A stretch of 64,000 nt of DNA from Eubacteriaceae bacterium Marseille-Q4139 (lineage in GTDB: Bacteria; Bacillota; Clostridia; Lachnospirales; Lachnospiraceae), in contig JAGTTQ010000001.1 of the NCBI GenBank assembly GCA_018223415.1, positions 738,153-802,152 on the forward strand, read 5' to 3'. Positions 16,195 through 24,569 of the stretch are shown here, piece by piece; the first letter of the stretch is position 1; the number at the start of each line of letters is the position of its first letter. The position numbers were made by a program, and so were the translations under genes. Below the pieces are notes generated by a model. The model worked only from the letters and a program-made list of their open reading frames with translations. It made no database searches and was not told where the DNA came from.

Positions 16195-17763
16195 TTACTC
16201 GTAAACAACCCAGTCTACGATGTTCTGCCTGTCGATCCGGCGGTCATAGACGTAATTCTCGATCTTGTCGCTGACGCCGTAGATCGTGTCGATCTCTGCA
16301 AAGGGGATGGAGAAGCGTATCTCGTCTAAGTAATCCTGGATCTCTTCCTCAAGGGCAGTTCTCTCGTCCGTATCGTAGAGAGTCTTTAATTCCTTTAGCA
16401 TGGAATCCAGATGATCGTCGTTTGGCGCCAGTCTGGAGCCGAATTCCTTCTCATAGATAATGAGGATGTTGGAAATCTCGTCTGCCGTCGCAACGCGGAT
16501 GGACGTCTCCCACGGTCCCTGGGCCTCTCTGGTTGCAAGGGCGCTCTGCTCGATGTTGACCTTGACGCCGACGGCCTCCCAGTATGCCTGTACGATCTGT
16601 GCCATTCTCTGGTACTCAGTTCCCGGAAGGATGTGGAGCTCAAGCTCAAGGCCTGTCTCATATCCGGCTTCCTTGAGAAGTTCCTTCGCCTTATCCGGAT
16701 TGTAATCCCACTCGCCGAAGTCCTTAAAGCCCTCCACCATGGACGGATAATAGCCGTTTAACACGTTGGCGCCAGCGTCAAAGGAACCGGCCACAAGCGC
16801 ATTTTTATCCAGGGCATAGCAGAGTGCCTGGCGGACGCGCAGGTCAGAAAGCTTCTCGCAGTCCATGGCCATGGTAATCAGGTAGTATTTCTCCGACGGG
16901 CCCTGCTCGATGTGGTAGCCGTCGATGGCGTTGACTCTCTCGATGTCGCTGCCGCTCACGTAAAGCGCCTGGTCGGCCTCGCCGGTCTCCAGAGCGATGA
17001 CACGGTTCGTCGGCTCTGCGATGACGTTCACGACGATGTTCGGCGTTGCCGGCTGCTCGCCCCAGTAGCTCTCATTTGCCGTCAGCTTGATGCTGGAGCC
17101 GGAAACCCACTCAACCATCTTGTAGGGGCCTGTACCAACCGGCATTCTGGCGTGGTTCTCAGCGCCCATCTCGGTGATCGTCTCCTCGTCGCCGATCCAG
17201 GTACGGCCGCCGCCGAGCACGTAAAGGACGGCTGCATACGGCTCATACATGGCAAGGACAACCGTGTGGTCATCTTCCTCATAGGAATTGTCCGGATCGT
17301 ACCAAACCATCGTGGACTGGGCCGTCGGCTCATCCAGGGAACGTCTTAAAGAAAACAGCACGTCGGAAGCCGTAAACGCGTTTCCGTTCGAGAACACCAC
17401 GTCCTCACGGAGCTTGAAACGGATATGGGTGTCGTCGATGAACTCCCACTCTGTCGCCAGACGCGGCAGGATATTGCCCTCGGAGTCACGATCCACAAGG
17501 CTGTCATAAATCAGGTTGTCGATCAGGTTGACGCTGAGGCCGTTTCCGCAGCAGGGATCCAGGGTCGCCGGCTCCTCCTGGTTTGCAATGACGATGGTGT
17601 CTTTCACCTTCCCGCTTCCAGCAGAAGCGGCAGTTGTCTCCGTACCCGTACTTCCGCCGGAGGAAGCACCGGCCGCCGTTGTCTCTGCGGTCTGGGCATT
17701 TCCGCCGCCGCAGCCTGTCAGAAGCATTGCCGCACAGAGGGCGGCTGCAATCTGTCTCTTCAT
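16195..17763 (-). CDS. oppA: Family-5 solute-binding lipoprotein of the Opp importer
   Basis: A 522-residue SBP_bac_5 protein with lipobox LLTGC about 18 residues in, followed by a Gly/Ala/Thr linker. The family pattern FKLREDVVFSNGNAFTASDV and a second lobe with ALCYALDKNALV are visible. It binds peptides or related compounds outside the cell. The hydrolase neighbours (RraA, nitrilase, creatininase) hint at a nitrogen-containing cyclic or amide ligand rather than a plain peptide; this is inference. Confidence 0.88.
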   Translation of the reverse strand: MKRQIAAALCAAMLLTGCGGGNAQTAETTAAGASSGGSTGTETTAASAGSGKVKDTIVIANQEEPATLDPCCGNGLSVNLIDNLIYDSLVDRDSEGNILPRLATEWEFIDDTHIRFKLREDVVFSNGNAFTASDVLFSLRRSLDEPTAQSTMVWYDPDNSYEEDDHTVVLAMYEPYAAVLYVLGGGRTWIGDEETITEMGAENHARMPVGTGPYKMVEWVSGSSIKLTANESYWGEQPATPNIVVNVIAEPTNRVIALETGEADQALYVSGSDIERVNAIDGYHIEQGPSEKYYLITMAMDCEKLSDLRVRQALCYALDKNALVAGSFDAGANVLNGYYPSMVEGFKDFGEWDYNPDKAKELLKEAGYETGLELELHILPGTEYQRMAQIVQAYWEAVGVKVNIEQSALATREAQGPWETSIRVATADEISNILIIYEKEFGSRLAPNDDHLDSMLKELKTLYDTDERTALEEEIQDYLDEIRFSIPFAEIDTIYGVSDKIENYVYDRRIDRQNIVDWVVYE

Positions 17764-17845
17764 AATACCAATTCTCCTTTACTGATTTTTTTCACCGTCT
17801 TTCGGGATACCTGCGAGTCCCGGGACGGCGCATGTCCTGCCGTTT

Positions 17846-18499
17846 TTATCTGTGCTCTGCGATAAACGCCGGCACATCGGCCGCCAGAAGGCCGTCCACA
17901 CTCTTTAAGCTGGGAATCCCTTCCGCAAACTTCTTTCTCATCTCCACTTCCCTGGCCGCTGCCGCCTCGGCTTTCACAAGCATCTCCTCGATGCCCTCCG
18001 GCCGGATCACCACAACGCCGTCCGCGTCTCCGAACACGATATCGCCGGGATGGACGACAGCGCCGGCACAGTTTACAGGGATGTCATACTCGCCGGAAAC
18101 GCCCCATACGTTCGTTGTCGCCACGGAAATGCCGGTGCAGAATACAGGAAAGTCCATCTCTTCAATATGAAGAGAATCCGTCGCCATGCCGTTGATGACG
18201 ATGCCGGCAATTCCCATGGCCTTCGCGTTGCGCGCAACCATCTCGCCAACGCTTGCAAACACCTCGTCGCCGCTGTGGTCGATGACGAGGACAGAACCCT
18301 TCGGTGCCTCCTGGATGGCCTTATAAAGGGCACAGGAGTCCTTTCCCAAAAGCTTTACCGTATAAGCTGGCCCAACTAATTTTGAATGTTTGTTGATGGG
18401 CTTCATCTTCGGATTCATAAATCCGACTCCGAGAAAATGCCCGTATGTAGCCGGGTCGGTCTTTAAAAACCGCTCGGCAAGCTCTTTTGTCCATTCCAT
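17846..18499 (-). CDS. RraA-like / dimethylmenaquinone methyltransferase-like protein (possible aldolase)
   Basis: A 217-residue protein of the RraA fold. The motifs GDVVFGDADGVVVIRP (as PGDIVFGDADGVVVI) and GIVINGMATDS are seen, as in 4-hydroxy-4-methyl-2-oxoglutarate / oxaloacetate aldolases. The Gly/Asp-rich loop around residue 120-140 normally binds Mg. In this operon an aldolase or decarboxylase role in breakdown of the imported compound is more likely than RNase E control, since Clostridia lack the usual RNase E partner. Confidence 0.78.
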   Translation of the reverse strand: MEWTKELAERFLKTDPATYGHFLGVGFMNPKMKPINKHSKLVGPAYTVKLLGKDSCALYKAIQEAPKGSVLVIDHSGDEVFASVGEMVARNAKAMGIAGIVINGMATDSLHIEEMDFPVFCTGISVATTNVWGVSGEYDIPVNCAGAVVHPGDIVFGDADGVVVIRPEGIEEMLVKAEAAAAREVEMRKKFAEGIPSLKSVDGLLAADVPAFIAEHR

Positions 18500-18513
18500 G
18501 ACAAACCCCTCCT

Positions 18514-19341
18514 CTATTTCTTAATCACGTCGTAGACGTCGCTTCTCCGGTTCACAAGCCCCGGCATACGCCTGCGGACATCGTCCAGATAATCCAGGTC
18601 AATATCAGCCATGATCACGCAGGCCGTCTCCCTAGCGCGGCTGATGACAGTTCCCCAGGGATCCACCACCATGGTGGAGCCGAAGGAGTTGCTGACTCCC
18701 TTTTTCTTTCCGATCTGAGCCGCCGCAATCACGTAGCTGCTGTTTTCAATGGCGCGGCATCTTAAAATTGCCTCCCAGTGGTCTTTTCCCGTCGGCGTTG
18801 TGAAGTTGGCCGGCGTAAACAAAAGCTGTGCACCGTTTAAAACCATGTAGCGGTAAAGCTCCGGGAAGCGGATATCGTAGCAGATGGAAAAGCCGAAGCA
18901 GCCAAGCTCCGTATCCAGGGTCACGATCTCATCGCCCGGCTTGATCCGCTCAGACTCGTTCGCCACAGTGCCGTCGGGAAGGGTGATGTCAAAGGTATGG
19001 AGCTTTCTGTACTTTGCGATGCACTCGCCCTTCGGGTTTAACATGGCCGTCGTATTGTATTTCCTGTCGCCGTCGGGATTGACCTCCGCGATGGAGCCGC
19101 AGTGAATGTAGATGCCGTGCTGCCTTGCCTTTTCGGCCATTAAAGAAATGGTCTCCCCGCCAGGCACCTCTTCGGGCGGCGGCGGATTGTCGCTGATGAC
19201 GTTCATGACTTCCGGGAACGAGACGAGCTTTGCGCCCTTGGACGCCGCCTCGTCGATGAATTCACAGGCTGCCTTTAAGTTGGCCGCCTTGTCGTCCCTG
19301 GTATCCATCTGGACGACGCCGATCTGGTATTTTCTTATCAT
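18514..19341 (-). CDS. Carbon-nitrogen hydrolase (nitrilase superfamily)
   Basis: A 275-residue amidohydrolase with the full catalytic triad: Glu in VSFPEVMN, Lys in IAKYRKLHTFD and Cys in FGFSICYDIRFPE. It resembles omega-amidase / Nit-type enzymes that split a C-N bond in small amides. Gap to the downstream RraA gene is 14 bases, and it follows the creatininase-type gene, so the three probably act on one substrate. Confidence 0.88.
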   Translation of the reverse strand: MIRKYQIGVVQMDTRDDKAANLKAACEFIDEAASKGAKLVSFPEVMNVISDNPPPPEEVPGGETISLMAEKARQHGIYIHCGSIAEVNPDGDRKYNTTAMLNPKGECIAKYRKLHTFDITLPDGTVANESERIKPGDEIVTLDTELGCFGFSICYDIRFPELYRYMVLNGAQLLFTPANFTTPTGKDHWEAILRCRAIENSSYVIAAAQIGKKKGVSNSFGSTMVVDPWGTVISRARETACVIMADIDLDYLDDVRRRMPGLVNRRSDVYDVIKK

Positions 19342-19359
19342 AATGTTCCTGCCCCCTTT

Positions 19360-20100
19360 TTAAATGTCCCACTTGGCGTTCATATACTCCACGATCCGGT
19401 CAACGCAGCGGGCCACGATTTTTTCACCCTTTTCCCTCGTGGCGCATGTGGCGTCGCCGACGATGGCGTTCGGCGATTTCTCCGCCATGGGCACGAAATG
19501 GACGATGTCCGCGTAATCGGCCGTCTCCGGCGGGGGCGCCACGCAGGCTGCCTTATCCATGTGCACAAGCTCCGGCTTTAAATACAGCATGACCGAGGTG
19601 CCGCACTCGCTGGCATGTCCGTGAGCCATCCGCCCCTTGCAGTCGAAAATGTCGTCGCCGTGCTGTGCCGTAAACCGCCACCAGTCGATCTGCGCCCAGT
19701 TTACGCCCCGCGTCCGCTGCCTCTCGATCATTAAGGATGTGATGATGCCCACATTCGTGGCATGGCCGCTGATGAACAGGAAATTTTTGAAGCCGTAGCC
19801 GATCAGGTTGTCAATGAGCTCTTCCATCCACATCCGGTAAAGCGGCGTGGAAACCGTGATGGTGCCCGGATAGTCGAGAAGCGCGCCGGAATCGGCAATT
19901 TCCGTCATCGGGGCAATGAGCGCCCCTGTCCGCTCCGCCACACGCTCGGAGACGGCCTCGGCGGCGAACCCGTCAGAGCCCATGGGCAGATGCGGCCCGT
20001 AGATTTCGCATGCGCCGGTGGGAATGATGACCGTGTTCGTCTGCCTTCTGCGCTCATCGAACTCCGTCCAGCTCATTTCGCGTATCTTGTACGTCTGCAT
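19360..20100 (-). CDS. Creatininase-family hydrolase
   Basis: A 246-residue member of the creatininase / formamide-hydrolase family. Metal-binding features: GACEIYGPHLPMGSD near residue 30, ISGHATNVG near 120, and the acidic MAHGHASECGTS near 170. These metalloenzymes open cyclic amides such as creatinine. It is the first gene of the operon that continues with nitrilase, RraA and Opp genes. The operator-like element upstream (20180) lies between its promoter region and its start. Confidence 0.85.
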   Translation of the reverse strand: MQTYKIREMSWTEFDERRRQTNTVIIPTGACEIYGPHLPMGSDGFAAEAVSERVAERTGALIAPMTEIADSGALLDYPGTITVSTPLYRMWMEELIDNLIGYGFKNFLFISGHATNVGIITSLMIERQRTRGVNWAQIDWWRFTAQHGDDIFDCKGRMAHGHASECGTSVMLYLKPELVHMDKAACVAPPPETADYADIVHFVPMAEKSPNAIVGDATCATREKGEKIVARCVDRIVEYMNAKWDI

Positions 20101-20179
20101 ATGTAACCTCCCTCAAAATTTTGTCTTCATAACCCGGATGCCCGGTGAAAAATTTCCATACAAAAGCATTTCTCATGAG

Positions 20180-20193
20180 ATAATTCGGATTAT
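20180..20193. promoter_or_regulatory. Operator-like element, copy 1 (near creatininase operon start)
   Basis: ATAATTCGGATTAT, a near-palindrome about 80 bases ahead of the creatininase start. The identical 14-mer occurs in reverse at 20338-20351. Longer flanking arms CTCAT/ATGAG enclose this copy. The paired sites suggest one regulator for both divergent units. Confidence 0.6.
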
Positions 20194-20290
20194 GAGAAGT
20201 TAAATTAAAAATAAATATACGATTATATTTATCTTATTTCGATAATTTAATGCAAATTTCTCTGATTTTTGTCTTTTCAGTCACAAAATC

Positions 20291-20319
20291 TTGACTTCAC
20301 TTTTTGTAAATGCTATAAT
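20291..20319 (+). promoter_or_regulatory. Strong plus-strand promoter facing away from the creatininase operon
   Basis: -35 TTGACT (20291-20296) and -10 TATAAT (20314-20319) with a 17-base spacer. Operator copy 2 lies at about +12. No full gene follows: only a weak hairpin with TGTTTTT near 20375 and a 34-codon frame. Confidence 0.7.
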
Positions 20320-20337
20320 TCACCTATGCTTCTTTAC

Positions 20338-20351
20338 ATAATCCGAATTAT
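20338..20351. promoter_or_regulatory. Operator-like element, copy 2
   Basis: ATAATCCGAATTAT, the exact reverse complement of the element at 20180-20193. Its position just downstream of the 20291 promoter fits repression. A regulator gene would be expected next but is not seen intact. Confidence 0.6.
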
Positions 20352-20390
20352 AAGTGAAGGTTATAAAACCTTTGTTTTTGGGGAATACAC

Positions 20391-20495
20391 ATGATCCGTA
20401 GGATTATAAATACAAAAGATATGAATCAGGTGCCAGAAGCGAGACAGGGGAAAAGAATTATGTTTATGCCATGTATTTTCTTCTGCCCCAATTGA
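20391..20495 (+). CDS. Possible 34-residue ORF or remnant of a lost regulator gene
   Basis: ATG at 20391 follows GGGG by seven bases and the frame runs 34 codons, starting MIRRIINTKDMNQ. No domain can be recognised in so short a protein. It ends inside the -35 box of the toxin promoter. It may be the stub of an autoregulated repressor displaced by the toxin-antitoxin locus, or not translated at all. Confidence 0.3.
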   Translation: MIRRIINTKDMNQVPEARQGKRIMFMPCIFFCPN

Positions 20496-20520
20496 CAAAG
20501 TTCTTTGTCCCAGGTAGAAT
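20492..20520 (+). promoter_or_regulatory. Promoter of the candidate toxin mRNA
   Basis: -35 TTGACA (20492-20497) and -10 TAGAAT (20515-20520) with a 17-base spacer. The start would be near 20527, giving a leader of about 75 bases before the small ORF. Confidence 0.75.
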
Positions 20521-20543
20521 AAACATTACCCCATAAGGGGCAC

Positions 20544-20744
20544 GGGCATTGCGATAAATACGGTAGGCGGTTAGCCACATCACCCGAAAGGGGGTGAGGC
20601 CATGCGGATTACTTTACATATCGGGCGGTTTACCGTAACGATTGTTGTAAAAAGCAGAAACCGCCACTCTGCCAAGTGACGGTTCTAATGCACTGCATTA
20701 TTAACTTTCTCTGAAACAGGGCTGACCGCTTATCGGCAATGCCC
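20544..20744 (+). promoter_or_regulatory. Long-range 5'-3' RNA pairing around the candidate toxin ORF
   Basis: The leader segments GGGCATTG-C-GATAA (20544-20557) and GCGGTTAGCC (20567-20576) pair with TTATCGGCAATGCCC (20730-20744) and GGCTGACCGC (20720-20729). About 24 pairs form with one bulge and one internal loop. The ribosome site AAGGGGG also lies inside a local TCACCC/GGGTGA hairpin. Both features are known from type I toxin mRNAs, where they delay translation. Confidence 0.7.
20602..20679 (+). CDS. Candidate type I toxin peptide (25 residues)
   Basis: A 25-residue ORF starting MRITLHIGRF and ending RNRHSAK, preceded by AAAGGGGGTGAGGCC. The first half is beta-branched and amphipathic; the second is strongly basic. 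Its promoter (20492), sequestered ribosome site and long-range leader pairing are all present. The stop lies inside a hairpin that also terminates the convergent antisense RNA. This layout fits a type I toxin such as those of the TxpA/BsrG class, but the peptide itself is not one I can name. Confidence 0.65.
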   Translation: MRITLHIGRFTVTIVVKSRNRHSAK

Positions 20745-20751
20745 TCTTCTA
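20640..20751 (-). ncRNA. Candidate antisense RNA antitoxin
   Basis: From the minus-strand promoter at 20757-20784, the RNA would start near 20750 and run about 110 bases. It would end at the hairpin AACCGTCACT / AGTGGCGGTT followed by TCTGCTTTTT. It is fully complementary to the toxin ORF's 3' third and to the 3' half of the long-range helix. Binding would open that helix and expose the message to RNase III. Confidence 0.65.
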
Positions 20752-20756
20752 TTTCC

Positions 20757-20784
20757 ATTATATCGAAAATAGACGGTTTGTCAA
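20757..20784 (-). promoter_or_regulatory. Promoter of the antisense RNA
   Basis: On the minus strand, -35 TTGACA (20779-20784) and -10 TATAAT (20757-20762) with a 16-base spacer. This is a near-consensus promoter, stronger than that of the toxin, as expected for an antitoxin RNA. Confidence 0.75.
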
Positions 20785-20801
20785 GTATGGTTCACATCCC
20801 A

Positions 20802-20830
20802 TTGACATTCCCCCATCCCGCCGATATAAT
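20802..20830 (+). promoter_or_regulatory. Promoter of the MATE gene
   Basis: -35 TTGACA (20802-20807) and -10 TATAAT (20825-20830) with a 17-base spacer, 50 bases ahead of the MATE start. Confidence 0.75.
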
Positions 20831-20880
20831 AGTCCCCGGAACGCATTTTCACATAAAAATAAAGAAAGTTTGGTGAACCA

Positions 20881-22224
20881 ATGAAGGGAGATCTGACCCG
20901 GGGCCCGGTCATGAAAACCATGCTGCTTTTCGCCCTGCCCATGATACTCGGAAACCTGCTCCAGCAGTGCTACAACGTCGCCGACACCCTGATTGTCGGC
21001 CGCTTTCTCGGCGCCGATGCCCTAGCGGCCGTCGGCTCATCCTATACTCTGATGACCTTTTTAACGTCGATTCTTCTCGGCCTCTGCATGGGAAGCAGTG
21101 CCGTCTTCTCCATCCGTTTCGGGCAGAAAGACGAAAACGGCTTAAAAGAAGGCATGTGCGCGTCCTTTGTCCTGATTGCCTCCCTGACGGTAATCTTAAA
21201 CGCGGCCGCCTTCCTCGGCATCGACTGGATCCTTTACTTCCTGCGGGTGCCGGAAGAAATCCAGGGGCTCATGCGGGAATATCTGATTGTCATTTTCTGC
21301 GGCATTGCAGCCACCTTCTTCTATAATTACTTTGCCTCGCTCCTTCGGTCTGTGGGAAACTCCGTGATTCCCTTGGCCTTTTTGGCCGTGTCGGCCGTTT
21401 TAAACATCGTCCTGGACTTATTTTTCGTCCTGGTGTTAAACCGTGGCGTGGCCGGCGCCGCCGAAGCCACCGTGATTTCCCAGTACGTCTCCGGCATCGG
21501 CATCGCTGCCTACACCTGGATCTTCTGCCCCTATCTGCGGGTCACGAAGGCCCACTGCCGGATCCGCCTTTCCTGCGTGAAGGAAATCGCCGGCTTTTCC
21601 GTTTTAACCTGTGTCCAGCAGTCAGTCATGAACCTGGGAATCCTCATGGTACAGGGGCTCGTCAACAGCTTCGGCCCCGCCGTCATGGCCGCTTTTGCCG
21701 CAGCCGTGAAGATTGATTCCTTCGCCTACATGCCGGTGCAGGACTTCGGAAACGCCTTCTCCTCCTTCATCGCCCAGAACTACGGGGCCAAAAAAGAAGA
21801 CAGGATCCGCAAGGGCTTAAAAGGCGCCGTCGCCGCCTCCGTCCTGTTCTGCGTCGTTATCTCGGCCGCCGTCTGGATGTTCGCAGAGCCGTTAATGCTT
21901 CTATTCATCGACAAAAGCGAGACGGCCATCGTCGCCGAAGGAATCCGCTACCTTCACATCGAAGGCGCCTTCTACTGCGGCATCGGCTGCCTGTTCCTGC
22001 TCTACGGCCTCTACCGGGCCCTCGGAAAACCGGGCATGTCCGTGGTTTTGACGGTCATCTCCCTCGGGACACGCGTGGCCCTGGCCTACCTGTTATCAGC
22101 CATCCCGGCCGTCGGCGTCGTCGGGATCTGGTGGTCGGTGCCCATCGGATGGGCTCTCGCTGACATCGCAGGGCTTTCCTATTACGTTGTCAGAAAAAAC
22201 GACCTGCTCCGTTTTGGTTCGTGA
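20881..22224 (+). CDS. MATE-family multidrug efflux transporter
   Basis: A 447-residue membrane protein with about 12 hydrophobic segments in two similar halves. The family opening LTRGPVMKTMLLFALPMILGN and the loop NVADTLIVGRFLGADALAAVGSS are clear. It exports cationic drugs or metabolites using a sodium or proton gradient. It has its own promoter and is not part of a larger operon on its left. The physiological substrate is unknown. Confidence 0.92.
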   Translation: MKGDLTRGPVMKTMLLFALPMILGNLLQQCYNVADTLIVGRFLGADALAAVGSSYTLMTFLTSILLGLCMGSSAVFSIRFGQKDENGLKEGMCASFVLIASLTVILNAAAFLGIDWILYFLRVPEEIQGLMREYLIVIFCGIAATFFYNYFASLLRSVGNSVIPLAFLAVSAVLNIVLDLFFVLVLNRGVAGAAEATVISQYVSGIGIAAYTWIFCPYLRVTKAHCRIRLSCVKEIAGFSVLTCVQQSVMNLGILMVQGLVNSFGPAVMAAFAAAVKIDSFAYMPVQDFGNAFSSFIAQNYGAKKEDRIRKGLKGAVAASVLFCVVISAAVWMFAEPLMLLFIDKSETAIVAEGIRYLHIEGAFYCGIGCLFLLYGLYRALGKPGMSVVLTVISLGTRVALAYLLSAIPAVGVVGIWWSVPIGWALADIAGLSYYVVRKNDLLRFGS

Positions 22225-22346
22225 AAGACGGCTGTTCTTTCACACATCTTTCAAACTTATTACATCTTCACTAAAGGTTTCGCTCCTATAATGAGAATCA
22301 TGAAAAAAGAACGCCGTATCGGCGTGAAAAAAGGAGGAAACCTATC

Positions 22347-23549
22347 ATGCAAGCAGCAGGAATTCAACTGCATAAGAAAAAAGTCTTTATGGCCATGACA
22401 TGTTTCATGGCCGCAATTCTGATTCTGTTCTCTTCATTCCCGGCGCGCGCCGACGGAGGGCTTTCCCTTCACACAAGCTACCCGGGAATGTCCGTGAAGC
22501 CGGGCGACAGCCTGAGCATCACCGTCACCTTAGAAAACGCCAGCGGGGCCGGCGTCGACGCAGACGTCGCCCTCACCGAAAGCCCCGAGGGCTGGGACGG
22601 CTATCTCCAGGGCGGCAGCTACCAGGTAAATAAAGTCCATGTGCCGGGAGACGGAAGCGGGACAACGCTCACGCTCCATCTGACCGTTCCGAAGGATACG
22701 GCCGAGGGCACGTACACGGCCGTCATCGACGCCTCTGCGCCCGGCATGTCCGCCTCCCTTCCGATCACCTTCACAATCTCTGAGAAGGAAGAGGGAAAAG
22801 GCAGCTTCACCTCCGAGTACCCGCAGCAGGAAGGCGCCTCCGGCACCAGCTTCAGCTTCAGCACAACCTTAATCAACAACGGCCTGACAACCCAGTCATA
22901 CAGCCTGTCCTCCAACGCACCGGCCGGCTGGAGCGTCTCCTTCACGCCCTCCGGTGAATCCACAAAAATTGCCGGCATCGACGTGGAATCCGGCGAAAGC
23001 AAGGGCATCAACGTGTCTGTCGTCCCGCCGACCGACATCGCCTCCGGCGAATATGACATCTCCTGTTCCGCCGTCTCCGCCCAGGAAACCCTGTCCGTGG
23101 ACTTAAAGGCCGTCATCACCGGTACATACGGTTTAAAGCTGGAAACACCCGACGGCCGCTTAAGCTTTGACGCCCATGCCGGAAGTGAATCCGACGTGAC
23201 CTTAAACGTGACAAATACGGGAAACGTCGATCTGACAGATGTGGCCTTAACCTCATCGGCGCCAAGCGGCTGGACTGTCACCTTTGACCTCGAAGACAAC
23301 TCCATCGACTCCATCGCAGCCGGCGCCACCACCCAGGTTATCGCCCATGTGAAGCCGTCCTCCGACGCCATCACCGGCGATTATGTCACCTCGTTTACGG
23401 CCAGGAATTCGGAGACCTCCACCTCTGATACGGCAGAATTCCGCGTCTCCGTAAAGACCAGCACCATCTGGGGCTTTGTCGCCATCGTCATCATTGTCTG
23501 CGTCGCAGGCGGCCTCGGCTATGTGTTCAAAAAATACGGGAGACGGTAA
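22347..23549 (+). CDS. Secreted NEW3-domain membrane-anchored protein
   Basis: A 400-residue protein with a signal peptide (about 1-36, ending near ARAD). It has roughly three Ig-like NEW3-type repeats of about 95-110 residues, each with a PxGW-like motif (SPEGWDGYL, APAGWSVSF, APSGWTVTF). A C-terminal membrane anchor (WGFVAIVIIVCVAGGLGYVF) and a basic tail end the protein. The domains should be outside the cell. Directly followed by an ABC ATPase and permease, so the three probably form one export or sensing system. Confidence 0.82.
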   Translation: MQAAGIQLHKKKVFMAMTCFMAAILILFSSFPARADGGLSLHTSYPGMSVKPGDSLSITVTLENASGAGVDADVALTESPEGWDGYLQGGSYQVNKVHVPGDGSGTTLTLHLTVPKDTAEGTYTAVIDASAPGMSASLPITFTISEKEEGKGSFTSEYPQQEGASGTSFSFSTTLINNGLTTQSYSLSSNAPAGWSVSFTPSGESTKIAGIDVESGESKGINVSVVPPTDIASGEYDISCSAVSAQETLSVDLKAVITGTYGLKLETPDGRLSFDAHAGSESDVTLNVTNTGNVDLTDVALTSSAPSGWTVTFDLEDNSIDSIAAGATTQVIAHVKPSSDAITGDYVTSFTARNSETSTSDTAEFRVSVKTSTIWGFVAIVIIVCVAGGLGYVFKKYGRR

Positions 23550-23561
23550 GGAGGCGGCCAT

Positions 23562-24569
23562 ATGGAGGAAACCCGTGACATCATCATCACGACAGAACAC
23601 CTGACAAAAACCTACGGCTCAAAGACGGCCGTTTCTCACTTAAACCTGTCCATCCGAAAAGGCGAAATCTTCGGACTTTTAGGCCCCAACGGCGCCGGGA
23701 AAACAACGACGACGCTGATGCTTTTAGGCCTCACGGAGCCGACGGAAGGAAGCGCCTTCATCGACGGGAAAAACTGCACCAGGGAGGCCATCGCCGTAAA
23801 ACGCATCGTCGGCTATCTGCCCGACAGCGTGGGCTTTTATTCCGACATGACCGGCCGCGAAAACCTGCGGTTCACCGGCCGCTTAAACGGCCTCTCCGAG
23901 GAAACCATCGAAGCGCGGATTGACGAACTTCTTGAAAAAACCGGCATGACCTATGCCGCTGACCAGAAAACAGGCACCTACTCCCGCGGCATGAAGCAGC
24001 GCCTTGGGATTGCCGACGTGCTCATGAAAGACCCGCAGGTCATCATCATGGATGAACCGACTCTGGGCATCGACCCGGAAGGCATGCGGGAGTTAATGAC
24101 CTTAATCCGCCGCCTGGCCGAGGAGGACGGCCGCACGATCCTAATCTCCTCCCACCAGCTTTACCAGATCCAGCAGATCTGCGACCGCGTCGGCCTCTTC
24201 GTAGGCGGAAACCTCATCGCCTGCGGCCGCATCGACGAGCTGGCGGCTCAGACCATGGCGGACGGCCGCTGCTCCCTGGAAGCCGCCGCCGTGCCGGACG
24301 ACTCCGGCTGGCGCGACCTGCTGTTAAGCCTCGGAAACGTGGAGTCCGTCGAGCGTGAGGGAGATTTCTATGTGGTAAACTCGAAATCTGACGTGAAGCG
24401 GGAGCTTTTAAGAAAGGCTCTGGACGGCGGCTACACCATAAGCCACCTGCGGGAGCGCGGAAGCGACCTGGATGAAATTTACAGACGTTATTTTGAGAAA
24501 GCAGGGCAGACAGATGGAAATGATCATGAAAGAAAAAATAAAACATTTATTTCCCTCAAAAGGAAATAG
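23562..24569 (+). CDS. ABC transporter ATP-binding protein (ABC-2 type)
   Basis: A 335-residue ATPase with Walker A GPNGAGKTT, signature YSRGMKQR, Walker B VIIMDEPTLGID and the switch His in LISSHQ. The C-terminal extension after residue 230 is typical of bacitracin/Nod/CcmA-like export ATPases. It starts 12 bases after the NEW3 gene and overlaps the permease gene by about 55 bases. Confidence 0.9.
   Translation: MEETRDIIITTEHLTKTYGSKTAVSHLNLSIRKGEIFGLLGPNGAGKTTTTLMLLGLTEPTEGSAFIDGKNCTREAIAVKRIVGYLPDSVGFYSDMTGRENLRFTGRLNGLSEETIEARIDELLEKTGMTYAADQKTGTYSRGMKQRLGIADVLMKDPQVIIMDEPTLGIDPEGMRELMTLIRRLAEEDGRTILISSHQLYQIQQICDRVGLFVGGNLIACGRIDELAAQTMADGRCSLEAAAVPDDSGWRDLLLSLGNVESVEREGDFYVVNSKSDVKRELLRKALDGGYTISHLRERGSDLDEIYRRYFEKAGQTDGNDHERKNKTFISLKRK

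Noticed and set aside
22619..23374. 251-codon frame opposite the NEW3 gene
   Set aside because: Shadow of the repeat-rich NEW3 gene; no start signal or domain.
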